Assembly: GCF_044336245.1 (NCBI RefSeq)
Contig: NZ_CP172346.1
Span: 4,278,001 to 4,342,000, forward strand
Direction of reading: 5' to 3'
DNA: 64,000 nt
Source of the DNA: Schlesneria sphaerica
GTDB lineage: Bacteria; Planctomycetota; Planctomycetia; Planctomycetales; Planctomycetaceae
In this document: piece by piece, positions 27,316 through 35,798 of the stretch
Layout: every line of letters starts with the position of its first letter
How positions within the stretch are numbered: position 1 is the stretch's first letter
Made by a program: the position numbers and the translations under genes
Notes under the pieces: model-generated
Told to the model about the DNA's origin: nothing
What the model saw: only the letters and a program-made list of their open reading frames with translations
Databases searched by the model: none

Positions 27316-28278
27316 ATGAAAAGCGAAGAACGACATCAACTTCTGACGAACGATCTCGGCGTTGTGACCACGCGAACCGTCGGAGTTCTTGAGCGTCATA
27401 TCGGAACGCTGATTGGTGGCGTCGCTCTGCTGGCGCTGCTGGCGGGTGGAATCTTCTGGTGGACGCGGACCAATGATTCCGAGGCTGCGACCGGCTGGAC
27501 CTTGCTCGACTCGGCTCAGAACCTGGAAGAATTTGGCGACGTTGTTGATAAGTTCAAGGGAAAGCCGCCGGGCCAGTGGGCAGAGCTGTTTGTCGCTGAG
27601 ACAAACCTGAAGACCGCTCTCCCTTTGATGTTTACGAACCGTGAAATCGCTCTCGTTGACCTAAAGTCGGCCCGAGAAGGCTTCGAGTCACTTCTGCAGC
27701 AGAACGGCGTCGCTCCGACGATTCGTGAACGGGCATTGTGGGGTTATGCCATTTGTCTGGAAGCTGCTTCCGACGGCAATACCTCCAAGGCGGTCGAAGC
27801 CTACGAAAAGCTGGTTCAGGAGTTCCCCGAATCGATTTTCAAGGCTGTTGCAGAAGATCGTGCTGCATCACTGAAGCGTGACACCGCCAAGGAATTCTAC
27901 ACGTGGTTCAGTCGTGAAAATCCCAAACCACCCGACGCACGTCCTCGCGATTTCAAGAATGAAAAGTCGGGCAGTGAATCGTCAACTGCAGAGCCTGACG
28001 ACTTCCTGATCCGTGGGTCGGACGATTCGGGGGCGATTTTCAAAGGTCTCAGCAAAGATAAAGACCTGTTCAAAGACGCGGCCGCAGATCCCGTAATCAC
28101 TCCGGAAGCCGCGAGTGAAAAGACCGAAGCCACGACCGAGGAAAAGTCTGCTGAGACGCCCGCCGCGCCCGAAACGCCAGCGGTTCCCGAAGCACCTGCC
28201 GCGCCGGAAAAGACTGACGAAACGCCGACCGATCCCGCACCTTCTTCTGAAGAAGAGAAGCCAACCGAGAAAGAGTGA
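27316..28278 (+). CDS. Membrane-anchored TPR-like protein with acidic Pro/Ala/Glu tail
   Basis: A 320-aa protein. A short cytoplasmic N-terminus is followed by one transmembrane helix (about 30-49, GTLIGGVALLALLAGGIFWW). A helical region like YfgM/TPR proteins spans about 55-200 (RERALWGYAICLEAASDGNT, SKAVEAYEKLVQEFPESIFK). The last 90 residues are low complexity, built from Glu, Ala, Pro, Lys and Thr. This architecture suggests a periplasm-facing scaffold. It is followed 121 bases later by the pseudouridine synthase gene, possibly in one transcript. Confidence 0.7.
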   Translation: MKSEERHQLLTNDLGVVTTRTVGVLERHIGTLIGGVALLALLAGGIFWWTRTNDSEAATGWTLLDSAQNLEEFGDVVDKFKGKPPGQWAELFVAETNLKTALPLMFTNREIALVDLKSAREGFESLLQQNGVAPTIRERALWGYAICLEAASDGNTSKAVEAYEKLVQEFPESIFKAVAEDRAASLKRDTAKEFYTWFSRENPKPPDARPRDFKNEKSGSESSTAEPDDFLIRGSDDSGAIFKGLSKDKDLFKDAAADPVITPEAASEKTEATTEEKSAETPAAPETPAVPEAPAAPEKTDETPTDPAPSSEEEKPTEKE

Positions 28279-28399
28279 GTTCGGGTCTGCAACAGTCTGG
28301 GTCAGGCGTTTGAATTTCGCGATCGGCATGGAGCCAATCGGATCTCCGGACCGGTCTTGCCAGGCAGAATTGTAGAGAGCCCTGACCCTGATTTGCATC

Positions 28400-29470
28400 A
28401 TGAGCGACAACGAGTTCGAAGCCGAGCAGGAACTGGATCACAACGAAGACGTTCCTGTCGAGATTCCCGGGGCCCCGATCAAGTTGATTGTCGAAGCGCG
28501 GGCTCATGGCTGGCGCGTCGATCATTATCTGGCACGAGTCTACTCGAATTTCAGCCGCGCAGCGTTTCAACGCGTGCTCGAGGACAACGGTGTCCTGATC
28601 AACGGACTGCCTGTGAAGGGGGCCCGCCGACTGCGCGTCAACGACTGCGTCGAGTTCCACCTGCCGCAGATTCCTGATCGAACTCTTCCTGCCGAAGATA
28701 TTCCTCTCGATATCCTGTATGACGACGATTCGCTGATCGTGATCAATAAATCAGCCAATATGATCGTTCACCCCGGTCGAGGGCACTATCTCGGTACGCT
28801 GGCCGGAGCGCTGCAGTTTCATTTTGACAAGCTGAGCGATGTGGCGGGTAAACTGCGAGCCGGGATCGTGCATCGTCTCGATCGTGACACGAGCGGTGTG
28901 CTGGTGGTCGCTAAGGACAATACGGTCCATCACCATCTCAGTCGGCAGTTCGAAGAACGGACCGTTGAGAAAGAGTATCGCGCGATCACCTGGGGTGAGA
29001 TCGCGTTTGATCGTGACTACATCGAAACGCACGTACGCGTCAGCAATCGCAACCGTGAACGAATGATGGTTTGCCCTGAGGGAGGCAATTCGCGTCATGC
29101 CGCGACGTTCTACGAAGTGCTGGAGCGGTTCCAGGGTTTTACGTTCGTTCGCCTTTGTCCGCAGACGGGGCGAACTCACCAGTTGCGCGTGCATATGCAC
29201 CATCTGGGGAACCCGATCGTCGCCGATCGACTTTATGAAGGTCACGCCTCGCTGAAGCGTTCTGATCTGGTGGAAGAATTGCCGGAAGCCGAGGATGAAG
29301 TGCTGATCAGCCGTCAGGCGCTGCACGCGCTGAAGCTGGGGTTCGATCATCCGGTCACAGGGAAGCGGATGGAGTTTGAAGCACCGCTGCCGGACGATTT
29401 CACGAAGGCGCTGGAAGCCATTCGGCAGTACCGAACCAAGCCCCCCCGCCGTGTCTCCAAACATCACTGA
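28400..29470 (+). CDS. RluA-family 23S rRNA pseudouridine synthase (RluD-like)
   Basis: A 356-aa protein. An N-terminal S4 RNA-binding domain (about 30-90, WRVDHYLARVYSNFSRAAFQ) precedes the RluA catalytic domain. The active-site motif is GIVHRLDRDTSGVLVVA, with the catalytic Asp in HRLDRDTSG, and later motifs include LCPQTGRTHQLRVHM. It isomerises uridines in rRNA. The overall layout is that of RluD/RluC; the exact sites modified cannot be told from sequence. The N-terminus has an extra acidic segment. Confidence 0.92.
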   Translation: MSDNEFEAEQELDHNEDVPVEIPGAPIKLIVEARAHGWRVDHYLARVYSNFSRAAFQRVLEDNGVLINGLPVKGARRLRVNDCVEFHLPQIPDRTLPAEDIPLDILYDDDSLIVINKSANMIVHPGRGHYLGTLAGALQFHFDKLSDVAGKLRAGIVHRLDRDTSGVLVVAKDNTVHHHLSRQFEERTVEKEYRAITWGEIAFDRDYIETHVRVSNRNRERMMVCPEGGNSRHAATFYEVLERFQGFTFVRLCPQTGRTHQLRVHMHHLGNPIVADRLYEGHASLKRSDLVEELPEAEDEVLISRQALHALKLGFDHPVTGKRMEFEAPLPDDFTKALEAIRQYRTKPPRRVSKHH

Positions 29471-29834
29471 TGCCGCCCGCGGACGTCGTCGGTTCTGACC
29501 GTCAGGCGGTTGTCGATCCTACTGCCGCAATGGTTCTGTGCGACTGGTGTGCGGTGGCGTGTGACGCAAGACACGATTGCAGCCGGTTTAAGCGACGGGA
29601 TCCGTATTACGGCGTCGATTTGCGGCCGTGTTTTGAGGTGTCAAAACTTTACTTTCCAGCTTCCTCAGAGTAAGATCCTTCTGCTTTGAAGTTGGAACGG
29701 ATGGCAGCTCACGGGCGCGCGGAAAGAGATTGCTCGCCGAAATCGCGAAGTGACCTCTGATCCTGTTGGGAATTCAGGATTACGGGATTCGCACACGCAT
29801 CCGGGTAAACAGCCATCGGGGGAGAAGATTCACT
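29471..29834 (+). promoter_or_regulatory. Leader region of the metal ABC operon with a promoter candidate
   Basis: No gene is seen in this gap of about 360 bases. TTTACT (29648-29653), a 17-base spacer and TAAGAT (29671-29676) form a fair promoter about 160 bases before the solute-binding protein start. I did not find a clear Zur- or MntR-type palindrome by eye. Confidence 0.3.
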
Positions 29835-31004
29835 TTGTCTCTGTTTGTTCGTTTGCCATTGAAGACGCTTGCTTGCCTTGGACTTCTGATTTGCTCGGGG
29901 TGTCTTGGAACTTCGACGGAGACGACTCCGCAGGGCCAGCGTATCAAGATTGTGGCCACTACAGGAATGGTCGCTGATCTGGCTCAACAAGTTGCGGGTT
30001 CGCACGCCGACGTAGTGAAGCTGATCGGTTCCGGGGTCGATCCTCATCTGTTTCGGGCCACTCGTCGTGACGTCAAGCAGTTACAGGAAGCGGACGTCGT
30101 CTTTTACTCAGGCCTGTTGCTCGAAGGGCGGATGCAGGACGCCTTGCAGCAGGTGGATCGGGCAAACCGGCCTGTGGTGGCGATTACTTCGTCGCTCGAC
30201 AAAAGTTACTTGCGATCACCCCCCGAATTCGAAGGGCATTTTGATCCCCATGTCTGGATGGATGTGACCGCGTGGAGCCAGTGCATCGATGTGATTGTCG
30301 AGACCCTGTCGAAACGCGATCCTGCTCACGCAGACGAGTTTCAACAGAACGCCAGAAGCTATCAGGCCGAGTTGGAAAAGCTCGATCGCTACGTTCGGGA
30401 GGTGGTGGCTTCGATCCCGGAATCACAGCGAGTGCTGGTAACGGCTCATGACGCATTCGGCTATTTCGGGCGTGCTTACGGAATTGAAGTCCGTTCAGTG
30501 CAAGGAGTCACGACGGAATCCGAGGCGGGAGTGCATGATGTGAATCGGCTCGTCGATTTCCTGGCGGAACGAAAGATTCCGGCGATCTTCGTGGAAAGCA
30601 GCGTCAACGAGAAAAACATTCGAGCCGTCATCGAAGGGACGCAGTCCCGAAACGTCGCTGTCCGGATCGGGGCGGAGCTCTTCTCTGACGCGATGGGGGC
30701 AGAAGGGACGTATGAGGGAACGTACATTGGGATGATCGACCATAATGCGACCCGGATCGCGCGAGCCCTGGGTGGGACGGCTCCCGAGACAGGGCTGAAT
30801 GGGCGGCTGGCCCCTGAGTCCGACGACGCGAAACGAGGGGGCGGGATGTGGCTGGTCCTTCCCGGAGCAATTACACCGGGCCTGCTGGCTGTCCTGCTGA
30901 TTTCTCTGCTCGTTGCCTGCCGCAGGGGATCTGGACGTCTGTCGGTCTCTTTTGTCTCTTGTTTTTCCCTGTTCCCACGTCGGGGTATCTGTCCGCTAGA
31001 GTAA
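29835..31004 (+). CDS. Metal ABC transporter solute-binding lipoprotein (ZnuA/TroA-like)
   Basis: A 389-aa protein. The TTG at 29835 (GGGGGAG about 9 bases upstream) gives a lipoprotein signal with the lipobox LLICSGC. The cluster A-I metal ligands are visible: His in VDPHLFRATRRDV, His in HFDPHVWMDV, Glu in FVESSVNEKNIRAV and Asp in MIDHNATRIARALGG. It binds Zn2+ or Mn2+ for import. It lacks the His-rich loop of typical ZnuA, leaning to manganese or general metal binding. Oddly, after residue about 335 it continues with a hydrophobic helix (GAITPGLLAVLLISLLVAC) and a basic tail. This is unusual for a lipoprotein and might reflect a frameshift or fusion. The ATPase gene follows after 26 bases. 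Confidence 0.85.
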   Translation: MSLFVRLPLKTLACLGLLICSGCLGTSTETTPQGQRIKIVATTGMVADLAQQVAGSHADVVKLIGSGVDPHLFRATRRDVKQLQEADVVFYSGLLLEGRMQDALQQVDRANRPVVAITSSLDKSYLRSPPEFEGHFDPHVWMDVTAWSQCIDVIVETLSKRDPAHADEFQQNARSYQAELEKLDRYVREVVASIPESQRVLVTAHDAFGYFGRAYGIEVRSVQGVTTESEAGVHDVNRLVDFLAERKIPAIFVESSVNEKNIRAVIEGTQSRNVAVRIGAELFSDAMGAEGTYEGTYIGMIDHNATRIARALGGTAPETGLNGRLAPESDDAKRGGGMWLVLPGAITPGLLAVLLISLLVACRRGSGRLSVSFVSCFSLFPRRGICPLE

Positions 31005-31030
31005 AAGTATTCCCTCCATTTGAAGTTCCC

Positions 31031-31816
31031 ATGTCTGCCATTCATCCGACGACATCGCCACTCTCGATCCATGATATGACCGTTGCCTATCAGGGGCGGC
31101 CGGTCTTATGGGATATTGACTACGACGCTCCTCCCGGGAAGCTGGTGGCCATTGTAGGACCCAATGGTGCCGGCAAAAGCACCTTGATTAAGGCGGTTCT
31201 CGAACTGATTCCGCGAACGGACGGGGAAGTGCGCTTCTTCGGAAAGACCTACCAGCAACAGCGTGGGCGCATCGGGTATGTGCCGCAACGGACAAGCGTC
31301 GACTGGGACTTCCCGGTGAATGCCCTCGATGTGGTCGTGATGGGACTGTATCGTCAGATCGGGTGGTTTCGTCCCGTGAGCAAGGCGTTTCGGCAGCAGG
31401 CACTCGCTGCGTTAGAGCGAGTCGGGCTGGCTGAGTTCGCGGGGCGACAGATCAGCGAACTGTCCGGCGGTCAGCAGCAGCGTGTGTTTCTGGCGCGGGC
31501 CCTCGTCCAGAATGCCGATCTGTACCTGATGGACGAACCGTTTGCGGGGGTCGATGCGGCGACCGAACGGGCCATCGTGGAACTGTTGCGAGAACTGCGA
31601 TCGGCGGGGAAGACGGCTCTCGTGGTGCACCACGACCTTCAAACCGTTGCAGAGTACTTTGATGAAGTGTTGCTGCTGAACATGCGGCTGGTGGCGAGCG
31701 GCCCCGTGGAACAGGCCTTTACGACAGAAAACCTTCGGCGAACCTACGGTGGAAAACTGGCCCTGCTCGATCAGGTCGGTCATCGCATGCGCCATTCCAA
31801 TGTGACGCTGCCGTAA
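31031..31816 (+). CDS. Metal ABC transporter ATP-binding protein (ZnuC/TroB-like)
   Basis: A 261-aa protein with Walker A GPNGAGKST, a Q-loop in IGYVPQRTSVDW, signature LSGGQQQRVFLARAL, Walker B DLYLMDEPFAGVDA and H-loop LVVHHDLQTV. The closest subfamily is the Mn/Zn-type ABC importers (FPVNALDVVVMGLYRQIGWF). The ATG at 31031 is chosen; the frame is open upstream but overlaps the preceding gene. The expected membrane permease (ZnuB/TroC) is not next to it: the following gene is on the opposite strand and unrelated. The permease must be elsewhere or lost. Confidence 0.93.
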   Translation: MSAIHPTTSPLSIHDMTVAYQGRPVLWDIDYDAPPGKLVAIVGPNGAGKSTLIKAVLELIPRTDGEVRFFGKTYQQQRGRIGYVPQRTSVDWDFPVNALDVVVMGLYRQIGWFRPVSKAFRQQALAALERVGLAEFAGRQISELSGGQQQRVFLARALVQNADLYLMDEPFAGVDAATERAIVELLRELRSAGKTALVVHHDLQTVAEYFDEVLLLNMRLVASGPVEQAFTTENLRRTYGGKLALLDQVGHRMRHSNVTLP

Positions 31817-31908
31817 CGGTTTTTGATACGGCTCATTGGTCCGGCAGTTCGTCTCACAAGGCGCCCTGATTCCCTTCCCCAGCCCTCCCCAAGGGGGCGG
31901 ATTTCTGC

Positions 31909-33531
31909 TTATCGGGTCGCCAGGGGAATCAGGAACTGACGGAGCTGATCTTCGGGTGACAGAACGAAGGCATATTCGCGATTTCGGACGAGTGCGTTCG
32001 TGGCGAGTTGTGAGCGAAGTTTCGCCCGTGTCTCGTCGTATGCAGCCCGGGCTTGCTCTGCCTGCAGCAGCAGCTGCGATCGGATTTCTGCTAATCGCTG
32101 GTGCTGCGCGGGTGTGAGATGCCCCCGTAGCTGGTTCTGCTCGCGCAGACGCCGGGCTTCCTCCAGGATTGCCGTTTTCTCGGCAATCAAAGGGTCGACC
32201 TGGGTAGAGTGTTCGAGATGCCGGTCGGGATTGTAGTTCAAGTCCCTCAGGCGGTGATTGATGTCGATCAAGTCAGACTGGGTTGCTGGAAATGGCTCAC
32301 CGAGAGGCAGGTAGAGCGTGGCAGATACCGTCAGGAACTCCGGGGCGACCATGCCAAACAGTCGGGCGCAAAGTTGGTCTGTCATGGCATCGTACTTGGC
32401 ACCGCCGATTCCGTGAACGAACAAATCGGCCAGGCACATTCGCGAGAATAAGGTCGTCGTCAGGGCCCGCGTCCGGATGCGAATTCCGCGCGCGGGGAGC
32501 GTCTTCAGCAGTTCCACCGCTTCCTGAAGCGATTCGTTATCGGAAACAGGGAATCGGGCCACGACTTCGTTCTGGTGTCTCAGCTCACATTCAGCGCCGA
32601 TGCGACGAGCGAACAACCGGCCCCGTTGCGTTTCCCCTGCACGCCAGATCCAGAACGGGGCTTCGAGCCAGCCATCAGTCGATTCGAGATCGGGGATCGG
32701 CTGCATGAGATTCCGCAGTCGATGGGCGCGACGATAGTCTCCCACGACTTCGTTGTAAGCCTGGTGCAGTTCCGGCAGTCGGGTCAGCAGGTGCGCGAAG
32801 AACCACAGGAACGAATCTGTCTGGCAAAGTCGCGACATGGGGAGTTCAAGATTCTGCAGTCCCCAGTCCCGCTCCACATGGGCTCGCAACGCGGTCAATC
32901 CGTCGCAAAGTCGCTGAGAGACTGATAGCGACTGGACAGCGGCGTCCCACGCAGACCCGATCAACGGCCGAAAGCCCCAGTTGGCGCGCAGTTGCTTGTC
33001 GATAAGCGGACCGAACTCGCGATACAGGTCGGCGTCCAGGACCGTTGCCTCTTCCCAGGGAAGAGTGGGCCGTGGAGTATCGAACGGCAAACGGTCGATG
33101 GAGAGTTTCGCGCGATCTCCAGTGGGGATTCTCAACGTCGTGGAGTTGAGGGTGTCATTGTCGATGACCAGATTGATTGCGGTTGCCTGGTTGCGTCGCG
33201 CAATCCCGGCCAGTGCAAAGTTCTTGGCCCACACTCCCACGTGGAATAGCTCGGGCTGGTGGCCACTGACCACGCAGGACTCGGATGGCGGGGCAGGAAT
33301 TTCTCGCTGCAGCAGGGACTGGGTGTAGTCGAGTCCCTGTGCGACGGCTTCACGTCGGGCAGCCGCCCGTAGTTCAGTTAACGGGCGGCCGTTCAGTGTC
33401 GTTCGCGTCTCACTGAAGAGGCGGCGATTCTCGTCGACGAGGCGATCGGCTTCGTCTAAATCGGGGATACTCAGCAGTGAGTTGTTCTCACGCGGCACCC
33501 GAAATCGCTGAGGGTTCAAGTGGTCTCTCAT
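31909..33531 (-). CDS. Conserved protein, possibly distant BshC-like
   Basis: A 540-aa cytoplasmic protein that I do not firmly recognise. Near residue 85 it has VVSGHQPELFHVGVWAKNFA, laid out like the VTGQQ-GLF-GPLYT-K motif of BshC, the bacillithiol-forming cysteine ligase. A nucleotide-fold-like AINLVIDNDTLN follows. FVHGIGGAKYDAMTD lies at about 390. The C-terminal region is a long helical, coiled-coil-like stretch (about 445-515), as BshC also has. Matching motifs are few, so the family call is tentative. No other bacillithiol gene (bshA, bshB) is in the window. Confidence 0.4.
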   Translation of the reverse strand: MRDHLNPQRFRVPRENNSLLSIPDLDEADRLVDENRRLFSETRTTLNGRPLTELRAAARREAVAQGLDYTQSLLQREIPAPPSESCVVSGHQPELFHVGVWAKNFALAGIARRNQATAINLVIDNDTLNSTTLRIPTGDRAKLSIDRLPFDTPRPTLPWEEATVLDADLYREFGPLIDKQLRANWGFRPLIGSAWDAAVQSLSVSQRLCDGLTALRAHVERDWGLQNLELPMSRLCQTDSFLWFFAHLLTRLPELHQAYNEVVGDYRRAHRLRNLMQPIPDLESTDGWLEAPFWIWRAGETQRGRLFARRIGAECELRHQNEVVARFPVSDNESLQEAVELLKTLPARGIRIRTRALTTTLFSRMCLADLFVHGIGGAKYDAMTDQLCARLFGMVAPEFLTVSATLYLPLGEPFPATQSDLIDINHRLRDLNYNPDRHLEHSTQVDPLIAEKTAILEEARRLREQNQLRGHLTPAQHQRLAEIRSQLLLQAEQARAAYDETRAKLRSQLATNALVRNREYAFVLSPEDQLRQFLIPLATR

Positions 33532-33592
33532 CCCTCGACATTAACCGAACGTCACCCCATTTCTGAAGTGATCCGACCCCATGCCGCAGGAA

Positions 33593-34045
33593 TTAATAGA
33601 TCGAGAGCAAAATCCCGTACTGCTGTACGATGGCGAATCGAGTGACCAGGCGAACAAGTTCTGTCAGCGAGCGGACTTCCAGCTTCTTCATCAGCGAAGC
33701 TCGCCGCATTTCGACAGCCCGTTCGGTAATGCCGAGACGCATTGCCAGAACCTTGTTCGGCAGGCACTCCATCAACAGATCGAGAACCTCGCGGTCTTTC
33801 GTCGTGAGCTTTGCAACCCGTTGCTCAACGGCGGCCCAGTAAACCCGCCGACGATGCAGCTCTTGCTCTGATTCGTGCACCAGCAATGCTGCAGGCGTGG
33901 CGGCTTCCTGGGCGACCAGGCCCACGCGTGACAGTTGATTAAGAACATAGCCCCTGGTCGTCGCATCTCCACCAATCACATGCAGTGAAGGGTGTCGCGA
34001 AGACAAAGGAGCAACATCGGTAGTGTAGTCGTTGAGTGCGATCAT
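33593..34045 (-). CDS. LuxR/FixJ-type regulator with a shortened receiver
   Basis: A 150-aa protein. The C-terminal LuxR helix-turn-helix (about 78-145) is clear: LTTKDREVLDLLMECLPNKV, LGITERAVEMRRASLMKKL, then SLTELVRL, as in FixJ/NarL regulators. The N-terminal part (LHVIGGDATTRGYVLNQLSR) looks like the first strand and helix of a receiver. It then passes directly to the FixJ-type linker, so the phosphoacceptor Asp and the rest of the receiver are missing. It probably binds DNA without phosphorylation. The ATG at 34045 is preferred; a TTG at 34078 is possible. No histidine kinase is adjacent. Confidence 0.75.
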   Translation of the reverse strand: MIALNDYTTDVAPLSSRHPSLHVIGGDATTRGYVLNQLSRVGLVAQEAATPAALLVHESEQELHRRRVYWAAVEQRVAKLTTKDREVLDLLMECLPNKVLAMRLGITERAVEMRRASLMKKLEVRSLTELVRLVTRFAIVQQYGILLSIY

Positions 34046-34526
34046 AATAAAAACAGCATTAAGCAACCGGCGTTCCAATCGACTGTTTCTCGCCTAATGA
34101 ACGCCAATGTTGCTGAAAAGCAGCAAAGAAACAGCGGAAATTCCTGTCGCAGGACGGGAGGTTCAATGGCCCTGACGTTCTTGCTGCTAAGAAAATTTGC
34201 ACTCTTGCTACCGATGAAATCATGCGATCCCGACGCATCGAAATGTTCGTTGGGGTCACGTCCCGGGTGATGCACGTCCCTCTGAGTTTGCTGTTGAGGC
34301 TACTGAAGGGAAGAGAGAGGAGGAGGGTTCTGGCGCGAGAAGTAGGCGAGGAGCCCTGGTGTCAGCGGCCCTCGGAACAAGCCTGAAATGGGGGGAGTTG
34401 CCGACGTGGGAGTCCGTTACAGCAATTCTCTGCGCGGTCTGTGCTGTCCCGCAAAGGATGTGCTGGTCTGTTCAGCCATTTCGGAATCGGCTGAGGTGGG
34501 AATCGTCGCGTTGGATTTGGGATCGA
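34046..34526. other. Intergenic region without a gene
   Basis: This stretch of about 480 bases lies between the LuxR-type gene (start) and the S4 gene (stop), both on the minus strand. Only the first 60 bases are AT-rich, as expected for the regulator's promoter. No convincing coding frame, repeat or terminator was seen. Confidence 0.4.
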
Positions 34527-34790
34527 TCACGAAACGATCAGTCGCTCATCCCCGATCTCGACGATGTCTCCGGGCGATAGCTTTTTCCCTCTTCGCGTTT
34601 CAACGACTCCATTCAGACGGACTTCACCCGTCTGAATCAGAATTTTTGCCTGACCCCCGGTCACAACGATGCCGGACTGCTTGAGAAATTGATCGAGTGT
34701 GATGGGGGAAGGATTCTGTTCGGACACGTCAGTTCTCAAAAGGTGAGGATTGGATTTCGGGATTTGAGTCGGTGGGATATCGTGTGGCAT
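34527..34790 (-). CDS. Small S4-domain RNA-binding protein (YaaA/YbcJ-like)
   Basis: An 87-aa protein. The last 60 residues form an S4-like RNA-binding domain: ITLDQFLKQSGIVVTGGQAK, IQTGEVRLNGVVETRRGKKL and GDIVEIGDERLIV. This matches the short RNA-binding S4 proteins found near recF (YaaA) or as YbcJ. It probably binds structured RNA such as rRNA. The start is uncertain (ATG 34790, or GTG 34811). It is divergent from the exonuclease gene with only 92 bases between. Confidence 0.8.
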   Translation of the reverse strand: MPHDIPPTQIPKSNPHLLRTDVSEQNPSPITLDQFLKQSGIVVTGGQAKILIQTGEVRLNGVVETRRGKKLSPGDIVEIGDERLIVS

Positions 34791-34882
34791 TCGATTTCGC
34801 CCAAGTTGCACAACCGTGATGCCTTCTTGAGGACGACATCACGAGACAACAAGCCGTCGCACTTCGTGAAGGAAATTTCTGA

Positions 34883-35710
34883 ATGTCAACAAGTGAGAGC
34901 AAGCAGCACGTAAGCTATTTCATTTTTGACATCGAAACCATCGCTGACGGAGATCTCGTTTCCAAGATTCGCTACCCAAAGGAAAATCTCAGTCCGGCCG
35001 AGGCACTTACCCGGTACCGCGCACAATTGATGGAAGAAACGGGAAGAGATGTCCTGCCGGTGACGTTCGTGCTGCCGATTTCTGTGGCGGTGGCGAAGGT
35101 GGATGCGGACTATCGGTTGCTGGATGTCGCCGTGCTGGACGCTCCGAATTTTCGTCCGCATGTCATTACACGCCACTTCTGGCAGGGGTGGAGCGCGTAC
35201 GGTCGGCCGACACTGGTCAGCTTTAACGGCCGCACCTACGATATCCCGGTGCTGGAACTGGCTGCCTATCGCTACGGATACACCGTCCCGGCGTGGTTCA
35301 ACGTCGAAGCCCGCACCTATGAACAGTCCCGCAATCGGTATAACTCGCAGTCGCATCTGGATCTGCTCGACCTGCTTTCAAATTTCGGAGCGTTCCGGAT
35401 CAGCGGCGGGCTGAACCTGCTGGCCAATATGATCGGCAAGCCGGGGAAATCCGGCGTTGATGGCTCTCAGGTCCAGGGAATGTATGAGGCCGGTGAAGTC
35501 GCGGCGATCAACGACTATTGCCGTTGCGACGTACTGGATACGTATTTTGTGTTCCTTCGCACACGTGTCTTGCTCGGAAAGCTGACTGTCGAAGACGAAC
35601 ATCGTCTCGTCGCCGAGGCAAAGGCCTGGCTGGAAGAGAAGAGCGAATCGATTCCGGTCTACAAGCACTATCTGTCACACTGGGGTGACTGGCAGCCTCC
35701 TGTCGATTGA
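34883..35710 (+). CDS. PolB-type 3'-5' exonuclease (DEDD superfamily)
   Basis: A 275-aa protein. Exo I motif FIFDIETIAD (Asp-x-Glu), Exo II in TLVSFNGRTYDIPVLELAAY (Asn/Asp region) and a late motif around INDYCRCDVLDTYFVFLR (Asp) match the stand-alone exonuclease family related to the proofreading domain of family-B DNA polymerases. There is no polymerase domain. It probably trims 3' ends in DNA repair. AAGGAAA lies just before the ATG. The gene converges with the POT transporter gene. Confidence 0.88.
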   Translation: MSTSESKQHVSYFIFDIETIADGDLVSKIRYPKENLSPAEALTRYRAQLMEETGRDVLPVTFVLPISVAVAKVDADYRLLDVAVLDAPNFRPHVITRHFWQGWSAYGRPTLVSFNGRTYDIPVLELAAYRYGYTVPAWFNVEARTYEQSRNRYNSQSHLDLLDLLSNFGAFRISGGLNLLANMIGKPGKSGVDGSQVQGMYEAGEVAAINDYCRCDVLDTYFVFLRTRVLLGKLTVEDEHRLVAEAKAWLEEKSESIPVYKHYLSHWGDWQPPVD

Positions 35711-35798
35711 AGCCTGGTCCGACGAGTTCCTGCGCCTGTCCACCCCGCGCATCGGAGGGGGCGCATGATCGACCGCCTGACAACACGTTCCGGCAGGA

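Noticed and set aside
28005..28278. Repetitive Ala/Pro/Glu/Thr coding stretch as a possible DNA repeat or CRISPR-like array
   Set aside because: It is low-complexity protein sequence in frame, with no regular unit length or spacers.
28751..29467. Minus-strand frame over the RluA-type gene
   Set aside because: Antisense shadow of a gene with intact catalytic motifs.
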